From: Zingiber officinale
Lineage: Eukaryota > Streptophyta > Magnoliopsida > Zingiberales > Zingiberaceae
Assembly: GCF_018446385.1 (NCBI RefSeq)
Contig: NC_055986.1
Span: 26,274,302-26,338,301, forward strand
DNA: 64,000 nucleotides
Direction of reading: 5' to 3'
Each line of letters begins with the position of its first letter. Position 1 is the first letter of the stretch. This document shows, one piece after another, positions 11,160-25,164 of the stretch. The position numbers were made by a program, and so were the translations under genes. The notes beneath the pieces are model-generated. The model did no database searches, was not told where the DNA came from, and saw only the letters and a program-made list of their open reading frames with translations.

Positions 11160-12645
11160 ACTAGAGTACCTTGACAATACAAACTAAATCAGATAAACAG
11201 AAGTAGTTTTTTTTTTTATGTATAAGATCCTATATCACTGATATCAAGATGTTCAAGTCTAAAAGAGCTAAAAGAGAAAAATAAATCAAAAGCATTTTGC
11301 CAATATGGTTCAATTCTCTTCCTGTAGACAATGCATGTCATTTGAAATTTAATCACAAACAGGGTGGATATACAAACAAGATCACAATTCAAGCCATTGG
11401 ATGTGAATATAGTAACAGCAATATAGCTCAACCACAATGAAACTTCACCAAAATAACAAAAGCAATCTAGCTCAACTCACATTGAAACTTATACTCATAA
11501 GACAAAAAGGTAATTTAATAATATCAAAATCAAACCAAATCATGAGAAAAGACTCAAATAAGATTAAAGCACAATTAAGATTAACCCAAACCTAAAATTA
11601 ACTTGGATTCATCCTACAATAAATCAAAATTGATCTAAAAATCTCTACTGAAAGTCCTAATCCAAGTGTGCCTTGAGTGACCCTCCATAATGATAATCCA
11701 TTCAAATCGAAGCTTCTCATACTAAGGAATATAACAGAACCTGTAAATTGAATCCAAAATAAATAAACTATTTGGTATTCAATTTAGGGAGTAAGAGTTC
11801 ACAATTCAGCCTAATGACATAACTAGCCCATCAAGGGATACTGAGTGTGATTATATCCACTATAGAATTTATATGCTTTTAGGACCAAGAGATACCAATT
11901 GCAAAACTAATCAAGTAGGCTGGAAACCTAAAGCCATGCTTCCCAGATGGCCGAAAGTTTAACAATAAAAATTTGTTTATATGTACAATATATTGAAGTT
12001 TCATCGACTTTAATCTAAGTAACACACACAATAGGTAACAACTTGTAGGACACATTTGGGTATAGATTAATGGGTGTCAATGAAAGAAATCTTTTTGTCT
12101 TTGTGAAATGTTAATATCATGATTGGTTAGCTTATGAAGATTCACAGGATTTCATTAACTTATGAAGTTGTTACGAAATCTCCCAGTTGCAGAAGCTTAG
12201 CTAGGCCAAGTATTCACACAGAACTTGTTATATTAGCAACACACTAACTAAGATGATAGTATGAGGGTGCCAATAGGAAATGCATTTATGTTAGGGAACT
12301 TACTTTCAGTTACTAAAGACAGTGAGTAACATGTAAATCTCGATAATAAGTTGTGAGATGCACAAATTCTGTTATTCACTAATATGGTATCAAAGGAAGG
12401 TTTTGACATGGATTCATGATTGATTATCATTTGAAAATTCTGAGTATTACCTTTCAAATTCCTGCATAATAAGATAATAATCACAGGATAATAGCATCAG
12501 TACAGCAAAAGGAAATAAATTTAGTTTAGACAATTTAAGTTTTTGGTGTTGAAACACGGAATAGGTAATAGCTTATAGGACACATATATTCTGCTATTGA
12601 CTGAAGCAGTAAGCTTTTGCCTTGGAAGCTGTTATGATTGGTTAA
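11160..12645. other. CACTA interior without clear coding
   Basis: AT-rich. Two stretches are diverged copies of each other: 12025-12135 resembles 12555-12645 (both have AATAGGTAA..CTT.TAGGACACAT and end in ATGATTGGTTA). 12415-12470 resembles 29327-29380 (ATCATTTGAAA..TTCCTGCATAAT). So a segment was duplicated before the Tat element landed. No coding pattern seen. Confidence 0.5.
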
Positions 12646-12776
12646 TGATCCGGCGGTAAGAATGGGGGGCCCATCTTCTGAAGGGTCCCAGCCTAAGGAC
12701 GGATGGAGGGCTGGCCAAGCGGGTAATGGTCCGAGCGGAGCTAGAGATAACCCATCCATGGGCTTGGGTTTCCGAC

Positions 12777-15122
12777 TGTTGGAGTGTATACTGAAAGCCT
12801 AAGCTTTGTAAACATTCATTATGAATAAAGAATCACATTTGGTCTAATTATCTACATTTGTTTGTAGTTGTTCATTTAATTTATATTGTAGATAACATAG
12901 TATGTGGTGTCACATACAGAAGATGATGTTATCAGTACCTTATAAATTATAAACAGTAGCTCACGACCAGAATGGAAAGGAACAAACCATTAGAAGGTCG
13001 TAGTGTAATTAGGTATTAGTTTATCTTGACTATATAATTACACTAGTACACTCAGAGTGTATTGAGTAGGACCATTTGAGGTCGTTTCTTTATACTGACT
13101 TTATAAAGGAACAAAGACCTCGGTTATTATGGAAGTGTGTGCTCTTAATCCTAATATAATAACAAGCACATATATTTGATATTTATTTCTTTAATTTATC
13201 AATGGGTGAGATTTAGTTCGATGAATCAATAAGCGATAAATTGGAAAATGATATCACTTATAGTGTGTTGTTGATTATAGAAGGAAGCGTGTCCTAGAGA
13301 TACTAGGTTGATAATGTCCCAAGAGGAGCTCATAAGGATTGTCATGTTAAACCTGCAGGTGGACTTAGTCCATGCGATAAGGTTGAGTGGTACTACTCTT
13401 GGACTTAGACATTAATTAAATGAGTTGTCGATAACTCACTTAATTAGTGGACATTCGATATCTTAAACACAGACTAACACACTCATAATAAGAAGGAGCC
13501 CAAAAATGTAATTTAGGATTGGTGCGGTAGTTCAATGATAGTTCTCTAGTGGAATGAATTATCATTGATAAAATTAAGTTGTGTGTTCGGGGCGAACATG
13601 GGATGCTTAATTTTATCGGGAGACCAAAACCAATTCCTCCTCTCGGTCCCTATCGTAGCCTCTTATTTATAGAGTACTATACCCACATATACCCACCTTC
13701 TATACCCACCTAAAGGGGTCGGCCAAGCTAGCTTGGGACTAAGCTAGGCCTAGCTTGAACCCAAGCTAGTAGGGCCGGACATAATTAATTAAAAGAACAT
13801 TTAATTTTAATGTTTATTATTATGTGGAAGATTTAATTTAAAAGAGAATTAAAATTAAAATATCTCTCTTGTAAAAGATTTACAAAAGATTAAAGAAAGA
13901 GATTAGATCTCTTTCCTTATTTGTAGATTGGAGAGATATTTTATTTTCTCTTTAAAATTATTCACATGTTAATAAAATTAAAATTATAGATATTTCCTTT
14001 TATTAACCATGAAGAGATTTTTAAGAGAAATTTTATTTTTTAAAATTTTCGGAAACAAATAAGGAAAGTTTTAATTGTTGATTGAAACTTGTCCAATTTG
14101 CTTCCTATTGTTTTGGCCGGCCATCATTGTTTAATTTGGGAAATATTATTTTATTTTTCTCAATTAAATCATGTCAAGGAAATTAAGGAAAATTTATTGT
14201 AATTAAATTTCCTAATTTACCTAGGCCAAGGAATATAAAAGAAGGGGTGAGGGTGCCTTCACAAGACACAACATCTATTATTCCTCTCTCTCTTTTGTTC
14301 CTTGGTGTGGCCGGCCATCATCTCCTTCTCTTGTGGTGGCCGAACCTCTCCCTCTCCTTGGAGTTCTTGTGGTGGCGGATACTACTCGGAGAAGAAGAAG
14401 AAGAAGGAGAAAGCTAGCATCTCTTGGAGCTTGGTTAGTATTTTGGTTTTTCTCCTTGGTGAAGCTTTTCTTTTGTGGCCGAACCTTGCTTGGAGGAGAA
14501 GAAGGTGGTTGGTGGTTTCTCATCTTGGAAGATCGTTGCCCACACAACGTCCGAGGTTAGAAGAGGAATACGGTAGAAGATCAAGAGGTTTTTTTCTACA
14601 AGGTATAACTAGTAATTTCTATTTCCGCATCATGCTAGTTATTTATGGAAATAATGCCAAATACAAGAGGCTTACGTTCTAGTATTTCGAATATGTTTTT
14701 CAAAGTTGTGTTCTTTTGTTTCTTTCTTTTCCTTGTGATTTGATTGTTCCTTTTGGTTAACCTAAAGTTATTTTAGGAAATTAAATATTGGCTTTCTATT
14801 AAAGGTTTTGTCTAGTCGGTGGTGGTTGCTCCCATATCCAAGAAGGCCATGTGCCTCGCCACGTCAGTACTGGGAACCTTTTATGGAAATTAATATTTAA
14901 TGGAATTAATAACTTAAGGTGACTTGGGTCGAACGTGTTAAGTTCCGCAGGAGATCCAAGTCAAAACCTAAAAGAACAAATAGATTAAGTTTTGGATCAA
15001 ACGTGTTAAGTAGGCGATCCAAAATTTAATTTAAAAGAACACATGGTAGCTAGGAAAAGGTTCGGACCTTTGTACAAAATTTTTATACAGTGGAACCTAT
15101 AGGTTTTCAGTAGCAACCAACA
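12777..15122 (+). repeat. Copia 5' LTR
   Basis: Starts TGTTGGAGTGTATACTG and ends AGCAACCAACA. It contains the leader-like GAATATAAAAGAAGGGG (TATA region, about 14232) and a GC-richer transcribed part. Small indels separate it from the 3' copy. Confidence 0.9.
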
Positions 15123-18100
15123 ATTGGTATCGAGCTAGGGTTTTGCCTCTGTATTTGGTATTTAGTTTAATTATGCACATGTCATACATAATTTAGGCAA
15201 GTTAATAGTAGGATGTGCTAACTCTATGGATGCAGGATCCAACTATTATGGCTTTTAGTTAATTATGTGTGTGATTGGACCTTGGACATGTCAAGGGCAA
15301 TTTATATGTGTGTGCATGATTGTATTAAAATACAGCAGGAGCTGTATTTAGTTTTATTAGGATTTTATTTTTGATCTAGATACATGTACATTCCTTTTAT
15401 GGAATATAGGATCAAAATGTAAAATTCTATTTATGTCGCGGATCGAATCTTGCAAAGCGTGGAACCTTCTAAGGACCAGAGGCGCAGCGGAACTCGGAGC
15501 AAGATGGATGCGACAGTTAGACCCGGTGGCGGTGGCCAAATATGGCAGCAGCTTCGGATGACAACACACGGAGGACAATTAAAGATAAAAGCCATAATAG
15601 TTAAAAATTAGATTTTCTATTTATTGCTTTTATATTGTGCTGTGTGTGCATGTTAGTTTACAAGTTTAGTAGGCTAGCATAGTTAAAATTCCTCATTTGT
15701 AAATAACTAAGTGGGAGAGGGATTTTTAAGTAAATCCCATGGTCTCCATTCTTGGTTTGTAAGTGATGCAAACAAGCTTGCGCGTTGGCTCAGAGTGCCT
15801 TCCTCCATAGCGGATGAGCTTGTTTGCGGATCACTAGAACAGACTTCCATTTCGGATGACTATAGGAAGTTAATCAAGCGTGTGATCTTCCCCAGCGGAA
15901 GGGCATAATCTTATTAATGGACTTAGTGTCAAGTAATGGTAAACATAGACACATCTAATAGTATCCTCCACATCAGCTATTATTTGTGAGAACAAATAAT
16001 ACCAACTATTAATTTTATTTGTCAAAAGTTAGGTTGACAAGATAATAAAATTAATGGGTTAAAACCCTCCTTTTACAAATGTTGAAATTGTATACGTCCA
16101 CACTAACGTGGCATACAAAATTCACGGTGTTATGAGGTGTTGGTTAATTTAAAATAGTATTGTTTGAGGAATCAATATTATTCTAAATTTAGAGTTCGAC
16201 CAAAAGTTATTTGTGATTCTTAGGATGACTTTCAACCCACTGTCCATCATACTTCAACAAAATAGACTTACTGGACCAAATTACATAGATTGGAAAAGAA
16301 ACCTGGATATTGTTCTATTGCTGAAAGCTATAAATTTATCTTGACTGAACCATGCACCTACTGGTGAATCTACCCAAGAGGAGATTGAATATCATAAGAG
16401 ATGGGTAAAGGCGGATGAGATGGCGCGGTGTTACATTTTGGCTTCAATGTCAAATGTATTGCAACATCGGCATAAAGATTTACCAACAGACTATATTATG
16501 AACAATCTCAATGAACTCTTTGGTCATCGGGATAGGGCTTCTAGACAAGAAGCTATGAGAAAGATAATGACCACCATGCAAGAGGGTACTCTGTAAGGGA
16601 TCATATCCTAAACATGATGGCTTATACGAGATAGAGATCCTTGGAGGAGAAATTGAGGGAAACTCAGATCGATATGATCCTCCAAACGCTACCTAGAAGT
16701 TTTGAGCTCGCTGAACTATAATATGAATAAGAGGATTTATTCATTAGGGGAACTACTCAAGAAGCGGAAGGATTATTTCGTCAAAATTCTCAAATTCACT
16801 ATCTTGAAAATGGTTCTACTTCTAAACCGAGAGGAAGAAGAAGAAACAAGTGGTTCAGCAAAGAAAGTGAATAAATCTCAGTGTAGAGATTTTATGAAGA
16901 AGCTGAAGGGCAAGTGCTTCATCTAGCAGTCAGGCGGATTGTCCTCGTAAGAACCAAAACAAAGGTATATCTCATGCTCTAGTTGTTGAAACATGTTTAG
17001 CGGTGTTATCTACCAACACCTGGTGTGTAGACGGAGCCACCGATCATGTCTGCAATTCCTTGCGGGGTTCCAGGAAACTATTTGAAGATTACAGTCTACA
17101 TGGGCAATGCTACTAAGGTGGCAGTTGTTGTAGTGGGAGGCGTCTACTTATCTTTTAGTAGAAATAAAAATTTGGTTTAAGAAATTGTCTTTATGTACCC
17201 AGTTTAGAATTTAATTTCAGTTTCTAAACTGCTTTTAGATGGATATTCGGTTTCTTCAAGAACGATGTAGTTATTAAAAGAAATAAAGTGATTATCTGCT
17301 CCGGTGCATTAGTTGGCAATTTGTATATTTTAAATCAATTTCTTCCACAAAGCAAAACATGGAAATTTATAACTCATCTTCTAATTCTAATAAGAGAAAA
17401 GAACCTTAAATGAACCAAGCATATCTTTGGCATCTAAGACTTGGTCATATTAATTTAAGTAGGATTCAGAGGCTTATAGCCGATGGACTTTGAGTTCATT
17501 AGAGTTGGAAAATTTTCCAACTTGTGAATCTTCTTAGAAGGTAAAATGACCAAGAGGAGGCCAAGGGTATAGAGCCAAAGAAGTGTTAGAGTTGGTTCAC
17601 TCGATTTGTGTGTCTGTCCATGCAAGAGGAGGTTTTGAATATTTTGTCTCTTTCATGAGCGATTATTCAAGATATGGATACATTTACCTAATGCGCCAAA
17701 ATGCTTTGACAAGTTCAAAGAATACAAGGTTGATGTGGAGAAGCGATTAGGTAAAGTATCAAGACACTACGATCGATCGTGGTGGCGAATACCTCTTAGG
17801 AGAGTTTAGGAATTACTTATCGGAGGTCGATCAACTTACTCGCATCTGGAACACCCCAATGGAATGGTGTGGCAGAGCGAAGGAATAGGACTCTTATGGA
17901 GATGGTTAGATCGATGATGAGTTATTCAGATACCAAATTCGTTTTGGGGATATGCTCTGGAAACAGATATCGTTCCGAACTTAGTACCTTCTAAATCAGT
18001 TTCTTCTACTCCCATAGAATTGTGGAATGGGCGGAAGCCTAGTCTGTTGTCTAGCACATGTGCTGAAACCAGATCTTGATAAGTTAGAATCTCGTGTTCG

Positions 18101-19879
18101 CGTGTTTGTAGGATATCCTAAAGGCGAAAGGTGGTTTATTTTATAGTCCTAAAGACCGAAGGTCATTGTTAGCACCAATGCCCGTTTTAGAAGAAGACTA
18201 TATAATGGATCACAAGCCCGATAGTAAAGTTGTTTTAGAAGAACTTAGAGAGGACATGTCTACTTCATTACAAGATGAAGTACCACAAGAGCAACACGTG
18301 TCACACATGATACGCAACCATAGACAGTTGTGAGGCAACCTGAAGATTCATGTTTTGGGAGAGTCTTGGACTTGATCCGGTAAACATGAACCTCCCGATC
18401 ATATGATGAAGCACTCCAAGATATAGATCGACATCTTGGCAAAAGGCAATGAATTCGAAATAGAGTCCATGTACTCTAATAAGGTGCGGAGCTTGTAGAA
18501 CCACACGATGGTGTAAAAGCCGTTGGATGCAAGTGGATCTACAAAAGAAAAGAGGGATGGAAGGTAGAAACCTTCAAAGCTAGGCTTGTTGCAAAAGGGT
18601 ACACTCGGAAAGAGGGAATCGATTATGAAACCTTTTCACCGTAGCCATGCTTAAGTCTATCCGGATACTCTTATCCATTCTGCTCATATGGATTATGAGA
18701 TTTGGCAAATGGATGTCAAGGCGACTTTCCTTAATGGAAGTCTTGAAGAGAACATCCATATGAAGCAACCGAAGGGTTCATTGAAAAGGCAAAGAGCATC
18801 TAGTGTGCAAGCTTAATCGGTCCATTTATGAACTGAAGCAAGCTTAGGTCTTGGAACATCCGGTTTAATGAAGTAATCCAATCATATGGATTTATTCAAA
18901 GTCCGGATGAGTCTTGTGTATATAAGAAGTGTAACGGAAACGTGGTGGTATTTCTTGTACTATCGTAGATGATATTTTGTTAATTGGCAACAATGTCAAG
19001 GTATTATCGGGCGTAAGGGTATGGTTGTCAAACAATTTGATATGAAGGACTTAGGAGATTGTGCACACATTATTGGGATCAAAGTTATAAGGGATCCAAG
19101 AAAAGAATGTCCCAAGCTTCATATATAGATACAATCCTTGCTCGTTTTAGCATGCAGGATTCCAAGAAAGGTTTCTTACCTTTTAGACATGGAGTAGCTC
19201 TATCTAAAGAGATGTCTCCAAAGACATCAAAGAGATAGAGGACATGAAAGCAGTTCCTTTTCGCTTTGGGAAGCCTAATGTATGCAATATGTACGAGACA
19301 CGATTCTTGGTGGGCATGGTCGTGAGATATCGAGTAACCTGGACAAGGACATTGGATCCAGGAAGCATATATTAAAGTACCCGAGAAGGACTAGAGATTA
19401 TATGCTAGTTTACCAAGCGAACGATCCGCTCCCTGTGGGTTACACGGATTCCGATTTCCAATCAGATAGTAAGTCTACATCAGCTATGTGTTTACTTTAG
19501 GAGGTGGAGCCATTTCATGGAGGAGTGTTAATGCGTTTTGGACTCAACCATGGAAGCGAGTCTAGACCTCCGAGGCTAAAGAAGCAGTATGGCTCAGAAC
19601 TTTCTAATGGACTTAGATGTGATTCTGGTTTGCCCAAAATCATCACAATTTATTGTGATACTAACTTCAAGGAACCACGAGCCCATAAGGCAAGTAAACA
19701 TATAGAGTGCAAGTACCACATAGAGATATCGTGGAGCGAGGAGAAGTTATCATCGCCATGAGCAGATAACCTGGCGATCCTTTCACTAAGGCCCTTCCGG
19801 TCGATCGACATGTGGAGGAATGGGAATCGGATGTATGGTAGAAGATATGGCGACTTAGTCATTAGTATAAGTGGGAGAT

Positions 19880-22257
19880 TGTTGGGTGTATCAAAGCCTA
19901 AGCTTTGTAAACATTCATTATGAATAAAGAATCACATTTGGTCTAATTATCTACATTTGTTTGTAGTTGTTCATTTAATTTATATTGTAGATAACATAGT
20001 ATGTGGTGTCACATACAGAAGATGATGTTATCAGTACCTTATAAATTATAAACAGTAGCTCACGACCAAAATGGAAAGGAACAAACCATTAGAAGGTCGT
20101 AGTGTAATTAGGTATTAGTTTATCTTGACTATATAATTACACTAGTACACTCAGAGTGTATTGAGTAGGACCATTTGAGGTCGTTTCTTTTATACTGACT
20201 TTATAAAGGAACAAAGACCTCGGTTATTATGGAAGTGTGTGCTCTTAATCCTAATATAATAACAAGCACATATATTTGATATTTATTTCTTTAATTTATC
20301 AATGGGTGAGATTTAGTTCGATGAATCAATAAGCCCGATAAGTTGGAAAATGATATCACTTATAGTGTGTGTTGTTGATTATAGAAGGAAACTGTGTCCT
20401 AGAGATACTAGGTTGATAATGTCCCCAAGAGGAGCTCATAAGGATTGTCATGTTAAACCCTGCAGGTGGACTTAGTCCGACATGACGATAAGGTTGAGTG
20501 GTACTACTCTTGGACTTAGACATTAATTAAATGAGTTGTCAGTAACTCACTTAATTAGTGGACATTCGATATCTTAAACACAGGGAGACTAACACACTCA
20601 TAATAAGAAGGAGCCCAAAAATATAATTTGGGATTGGTGCGGTAGTTCAATGATAGTTCTCTAGTGGAATGAATTATCATTGATAAAATTAACTTGTGTG
20701 TTCGCGGCGAATTTTATCGGGAGACCAAAACCAATTTCTCCTCTCGGTCCCTATCGTAGCCTCTTATTTATAGAGTACTATACCCACATATACCCACCTT
20801 CTATACCCACCTAAAGGGGGTCGGCCAAGCTAGCTTGGGAACCAAGCTAGGGCCGGCCTAAGCTTGGGTTTTAAACCCAAGCTAGTAGGGCCGGCCATAA
20901 TTAATTAAAAAGAAAATTTAATTTTAATGTTTATTATTATGTGGAAGATTTAATTTAAAAGAGAATTAAAATTAAAATATCTCTCTTGTAAAAGATTTAC
21001 AAAAGATTAAAGAAAGAGATTAGATCTCTTTCCTTATTTGTAGATTGGAGAGATGTTTTATTTTCTCTTTAAAATTATTCACATGTTAATAAAATTAAAA
21101 TTATAGATATTTCCTTTTATTAACCATGAAGAGATTTTTAAGAGAAATTTTATTTTTTAAAATTTTCGGAAACAAATAAGGAAAGTTTTAATTGTTGATT
21201 GAAACTTGTCCAATTTGCTTCCTATTGTTTTGGCCGACCATCATTGTTTAATTTGGGAAATATTATTTTATTTTTCTCAATTAAATCATGTCAAGGAAAT
21301 TAAGGAAAATTTATTGTAATTAAATTTCCTAATTTACCTAGGCCAAGGAATATAAAAGAAGAGGTGAGGGTGCCTTCACAAGACACAACATCTATTATTC
21401 CTCTCCTTTTTTTTGTTCCTTGGTGTGGCCGGCCATCATCTCCTTCTCTTCCTCTTGTGGTGGCCGAACCTCTCCCTCTCCCTTGGAGTTCTTGTGGTGG
21501 CCGGATACTACTCGGAGAAGAAGAAGAAGAAGGAGAGAAAGCTAGCATCTCTTGGAGCTTGGTTAGTATTTTGGTTTTTCTCCTTGGTGAAGCTTTTCTT
21601 TTGTGGCCGAACCTTGCTTGGAGGAGAAGAAGGTGGTTGGTGGTTTCTCATCTTGGAAGATCGTTGCCCACACAACGTCCGAGGTTAGAAGAGGAATACG
21701 GTAGAAGATCAAGAGGTTTTTTTCTACAAGGTATAACTAGTAATTTCTATTTCCGCATCATGCTAGTTATTTATGGAAATAATGCCAAATACAAGAGGCT
21801 TACGTTCTAGTATTTCGAATATATTTTTCGAAGTTGTGTTCTTTTGTTTCTTTCTTTTCCTTGTGATTTGATTGTTCCTTTTGGTTAACCTAAAGTTATT
21901 TTAGGAAATTAAATATTGGCTTTCTATTAAAGGTTTTGTCTAGTCGGTGGTGGTTGCTCCCATATCCAAGAAGGTCATGTGCCTCGCCACGTCAGTACTG
22001 GGAACCTTTTATGGAAATTAATATTTAATGGAATTAATAACTTAAGGTGACTTGGGTCGAACGTGTTAAGTTCCGCAGGAGATCCAAGTCAAAACCTAAA
22101 AGAACAAATAGATTAAGTTTTGGATCAAACGTGTTAAGTTCCGCAGGCGATCCAAAATTTAATTTAAAAGAACACATGGTAGCTAGGAAAAGGTTCAGAC
22201 CTTTGTACAAAATTTTTATACAGTGGAACCTATAGGTTTTCCGAGTAGCAACCAACA
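19880..22257 (+). repeat. Copia 3' LTR
   Basis: Direct repeat of 12777-15122, about 30 bp longer, with the same TATA region near 21350 and the same CCAACA end followed by CCGAC. Confidence 0.9.
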
Positions 22258-23037
22258 CCGACGCCAAGGCAGGAAGATCGAAGCTCGGCTGGGACCGAAG
22301 GGCCGATCGGGTGGTCCGTTCGGCCAGGATAGGGGCGAGGGTACAAAGGTGGCCGAGCGGCCTATGCGCTCGGCAGAAGCATGTCTGATGATTAGGCCGT
22401 ACACAAGATCGCACGATGGAGGATCTTACCGTCACATCATGGAAAGGTTGATACAGTAGCAGTATGGCCTCATGGACGTCTTTCTGACAAACCCATATCT
22501 GAGCATGGTCCTTCTGACAGACCCATACCTGGGCATGGTCAAAAGTAGGTGGTTGCTTTGATTAGCGCGCCCAGGCTTCTTCGAGAGGTCTATATAAGGT
22601 CTCCATTTCTTCACCGGAGGTATGAAAAAAGTCTTCATCTTAAGGCCACCTATTCGTGATTCCTCGCCTGACTTGAGCATCGGAGGGTCGTCGCCGGGAC
22701 ACCCCTCCCGGCTCGGTTTTGCTGCAGGTTCGCCGGAGCGCTCGAGGATTCAGCAGGGAGCGCCACGTGCCCAGTGTCCGTTGACTCCTGGTTCGGACAG
22801 GATCAAATTGGCGCCGTCTGTGGGAACGCTCCTGCATCCGACTGGAAACAATGGATGAGGCTGGACGACAATGTTGGTGCAATATCCCTCAGGTCAAGGG
22901 TGACCTGGTTAACCAAGCTGAGTCTTGGTTAGGGTTTAGATGTTTGACAATAAGATATTGATCGAAGAAGAGTCAAGTAGGTCAAGGTTGACCGGATACT
23001 TGACTGGGAAGTCCTAACTGGCATGTTAGGCAGGTGA

Positions 23038-23260
23038 AAATCCTGGTGAGTGAAGCCAGGTGAAAGTCCTAGTGAGTGAAGCTAGGCAGAAGGAAATCCT
23101 GGTGAGTGAAGCCAGGTGAAAGTCCTAGTGAGTGAAGCTAGGCAGAAGGAAATCCTGGTGAGTGAAGCCAGGTGAAAGTCCTAGTGAGTGAAGCTAGGCA
23201 GATGGAAAACCCTAGTGAGTGAAGCTAGGTGAAAGTCCTGGTGAGTGAAGCCAGACAAAG
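23038..23260. repeat. Tandem repeat, unit about 56 bp, in solo LTR
   Basis: Alternating half-units GGTGAGTGAAGCCAGGTGAA and AGTGAGTGAAGCTAGGCAGA recur about four times with little divergence. Confidence 0.85.
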
Positions 23261-23734
23261 GAAATCCAGATGGATCAAGGATGATCGGACATCGGTGTTG
23301 GGAAGTCGTCAAAGGATTGACTGGATACTTGGCAGGAAGGAAATCCGGATGGGTCGAGGTTGACCGGACATCTGGTGAGAAAGTAGGTCAAAGGATTGGT
23401 GGATACTTGGCAAGGAAGGAAATCCGGATGGGTCAAGGTTGACCAGGCATGGGAAGTCAAGTAGGTCAAAGGATTGGGTGGATACTTGGCAAGGAAGGAA
23501 ATCCAGATGGATCGAGGATGATCGGACATCGGTGTTGGGAAGTCCAAGTAGGTCAATGGGTGACCGGATGCTTGCACGACGAGTAAAAGTCAAGTGGGTC
23601 AAGGGATTGGCGGACACTTGGTGGGGAGTCTGGCAGGTCAAGGGTGACCAGATGCGAGGCATGATGTACCAACAGTCAAGGTTGACGGATGTTGGTTAGG
23701 GAGGTTTGGGACTTGGTTTTGGGCAAAACCAAGT

Positions 23735-23960
23735 CTTGGATCGATCCGTGGATCGATCCAATCGATCGGTGGATCGATCCAGTTCTTCCTGGAAAGCTTG
23801 GATCGATCCGTGGATCGATCGAGGTCGATAGATCGGCCGTCGATCGGGACGATCTTTCGCCGCGATAGCGCCGGATCGATCAGCGTTTCTGAGCAGAGGT
23901 GCTCGGATCGATCCGTGGATCGATCAAGCCTCCCTCGATTTGAACATTCGAATCGATCGG
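23735..23960. repeat. GATCGATC palindromic repeat cluster
   Basis: GGATCGATCCGTGGATCGAT and close variants recur five or more times, each self-complementary around CGATCG or GATC centres. Dense in GATC and CGATCG sites. Confidence 0.8.
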
Positions 23961-24475
23961 GATCCCAGTTGCGTCGGGTTTAAAGCCGCAGCGAGCGTGG
24001 TCTTCACATCTCTTTACGAGCTCTTCTCGATTCATTCCGGCTCCTCCACGCTCTCTACAAGCACGTGATCGCCAGGTTCTTGAAGGTTCTTGGAGGCTTT
24101 CCAAGTCAAGAGGCGGATCTATTGCAAGAGGAAGAAGTTAGGGTTAGGGTTTTTACTGCACATCTTGTAAGCTTTTGCTTAACTTGTATTTCCCTTTCTT
24201 CTTCTTGTATTGAGAGTGTTGCAGGGCTTCTCCGCCTTTGGTAGTTACCATAAAGGAGTGTTATTCATAGTGGAGGGTGTGTGCGTTGGTGTGGATCCTT
24301 GGATTAGTCACCTCTTGTTGAGGTGGATACCAAGTAAAATCCTAGTGTTAGCGTGTTTGTGTTTGTTTCTGTATTTTCCGCTGCACATCCAAGAAGCAAC
24401 AAGCAACGAAGCGCATCGAGCGAACGCGACGAGCTATTCACCCCCCCTCTAGCTACTTTTGGTCCTAACAGACAA

Positions 24476-24733
24476 CACACGGTGGCGCTTTCGACGGAAG
24501 AACTCGAAGCTCTGGTCGAGATAAGGGCCGCCAAACTTGTGGAACAAAAACAGAAAGCAGCAGCCGAGCGGCCTGAGCAACAAGCAACATCTACGTCAGG
24601 TGGCCGAGCGAGCAGGTCCCTTCAAAATCATCGAGAAGCTCCGCTCGGGTGCGTATTATTTGGAAGATGAGGAAGGTCGGCAGCTAGATAGGCCGTGGAG
24701 CGCGAACCACCTCCAGCCTTACCGGGCAGGGTG
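24476..24733 (+). mobile_element. Tat interior: gag-start and integrase-end remnants
   Basis: Plus-strand sequence first resembles the alanine/glutamate-rich start of a Tat gag (EELEALVEIRAAKL), then the typical C-terminal end of a gypsy integrase (SGAYYLEDEEGRQL, then RPWSANHLQPY). These mark the element as a reduced, non-autonomous copy. Confidence 0.65.
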
Positions 24734-25164
24734 AAAGGTGTGCCTATGTAAATCATCTTGTGTACTTTTTTCGACTGAATACTTGAAATGCAGAAACGAA
24801 AAATCAAAAGAACAAATAAGGCACCACCAACAAAATAACGAAGGCCCCGAGCCGCTCGGCCGGAGGTAAATGGGTCGAGCCAAGCGCTCGAAAATTGAAG
24901 GCCCCGTACCATTCGGACGGAGGTATATTATCCTAGCCAAAATGCTCGACGAAGCAGACCCTGAGTCGTTCGGCCAGGAGTACGTTCTCCAAGCTAGGGA
25001 GCAAAAAGATGAAAACACATGGAGCATTCTCCGCTGAACGGCGTGTGCATTTAGATTCGTAAGCAAATGACCCGTGCCGGTCGGATGGGCATAAAATTTG
25101 TTCGAGCACGGGAAAAGTTATGAAGGCCAAGGTCGCTTGACCTGGTAAGGAGTTAGCCTGGAAG

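Larger units (their letters stand above)
12777..22257 (+). mobile_element. Ty1/copia element nested in the Tat LTR
   Basis: 9.48 kb with long LTRs (12777-15122 and 19880-22257; 2346 and 2378 bp) starting TGTTGG and ending CCAACA. The target duplication CCGAC is exact at 12772-12776 and 22258-22262. The primer binding site TGGTATCGAGCTAGGG follows LTR1 at 15125; the purine tract AAGTGGGAGAT precedes LTR2. Parts in copia order on the plus strand: gag (about 16220-16960), integrase with an HLRLGHINL-like zinc region (17410-17990), reverse transcriptase (18500-19100) and RNase H (19400-19760). The LTRs look about 97 percent alike or better, so it is young. The interior is broken, with more than ten breaks. 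Confidence 0.9.
22872..24470. mobile_element. Solo LTR in the Tat interior
   Basis: 1,599 bp beginning TGTTGGTGCAATATCC and ending GGTCCTAACA, flanked by an exact 5-bp target duplication GACAA (22867-22871 and 24471-24475). No interior or second LTR, so it is a solo LTR left by recombination. It contains three kinds of internal repeat: about 56-bp units at 23038-23260, GTTGACCGGA-type units at 23270-23600, and GATCGATC palindromic repeats at 23735-23960. Confidence 0.9.

Noticed and set aside
14278-14682. Open frames near the 3' end of the copia LTRs (also 21300-21810)
   Set aside because: They lie inside long terminal repeats and recur only because the LTRs are copies. No domain; the shape comes from GAAGAAG and TGGTGGCCG runs.
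22034-22459. Overlapping frames across the copia/Tat LTR junction
   Set aside because: They span an insertion boundary between two unrelated LTRs, so they cannot be a gene of either.
23038-23700. CRISPR-like array
   Set aside because: Repeats are directly tandem without unique spacers and lie in a plant LTR; this is a minisatellite.
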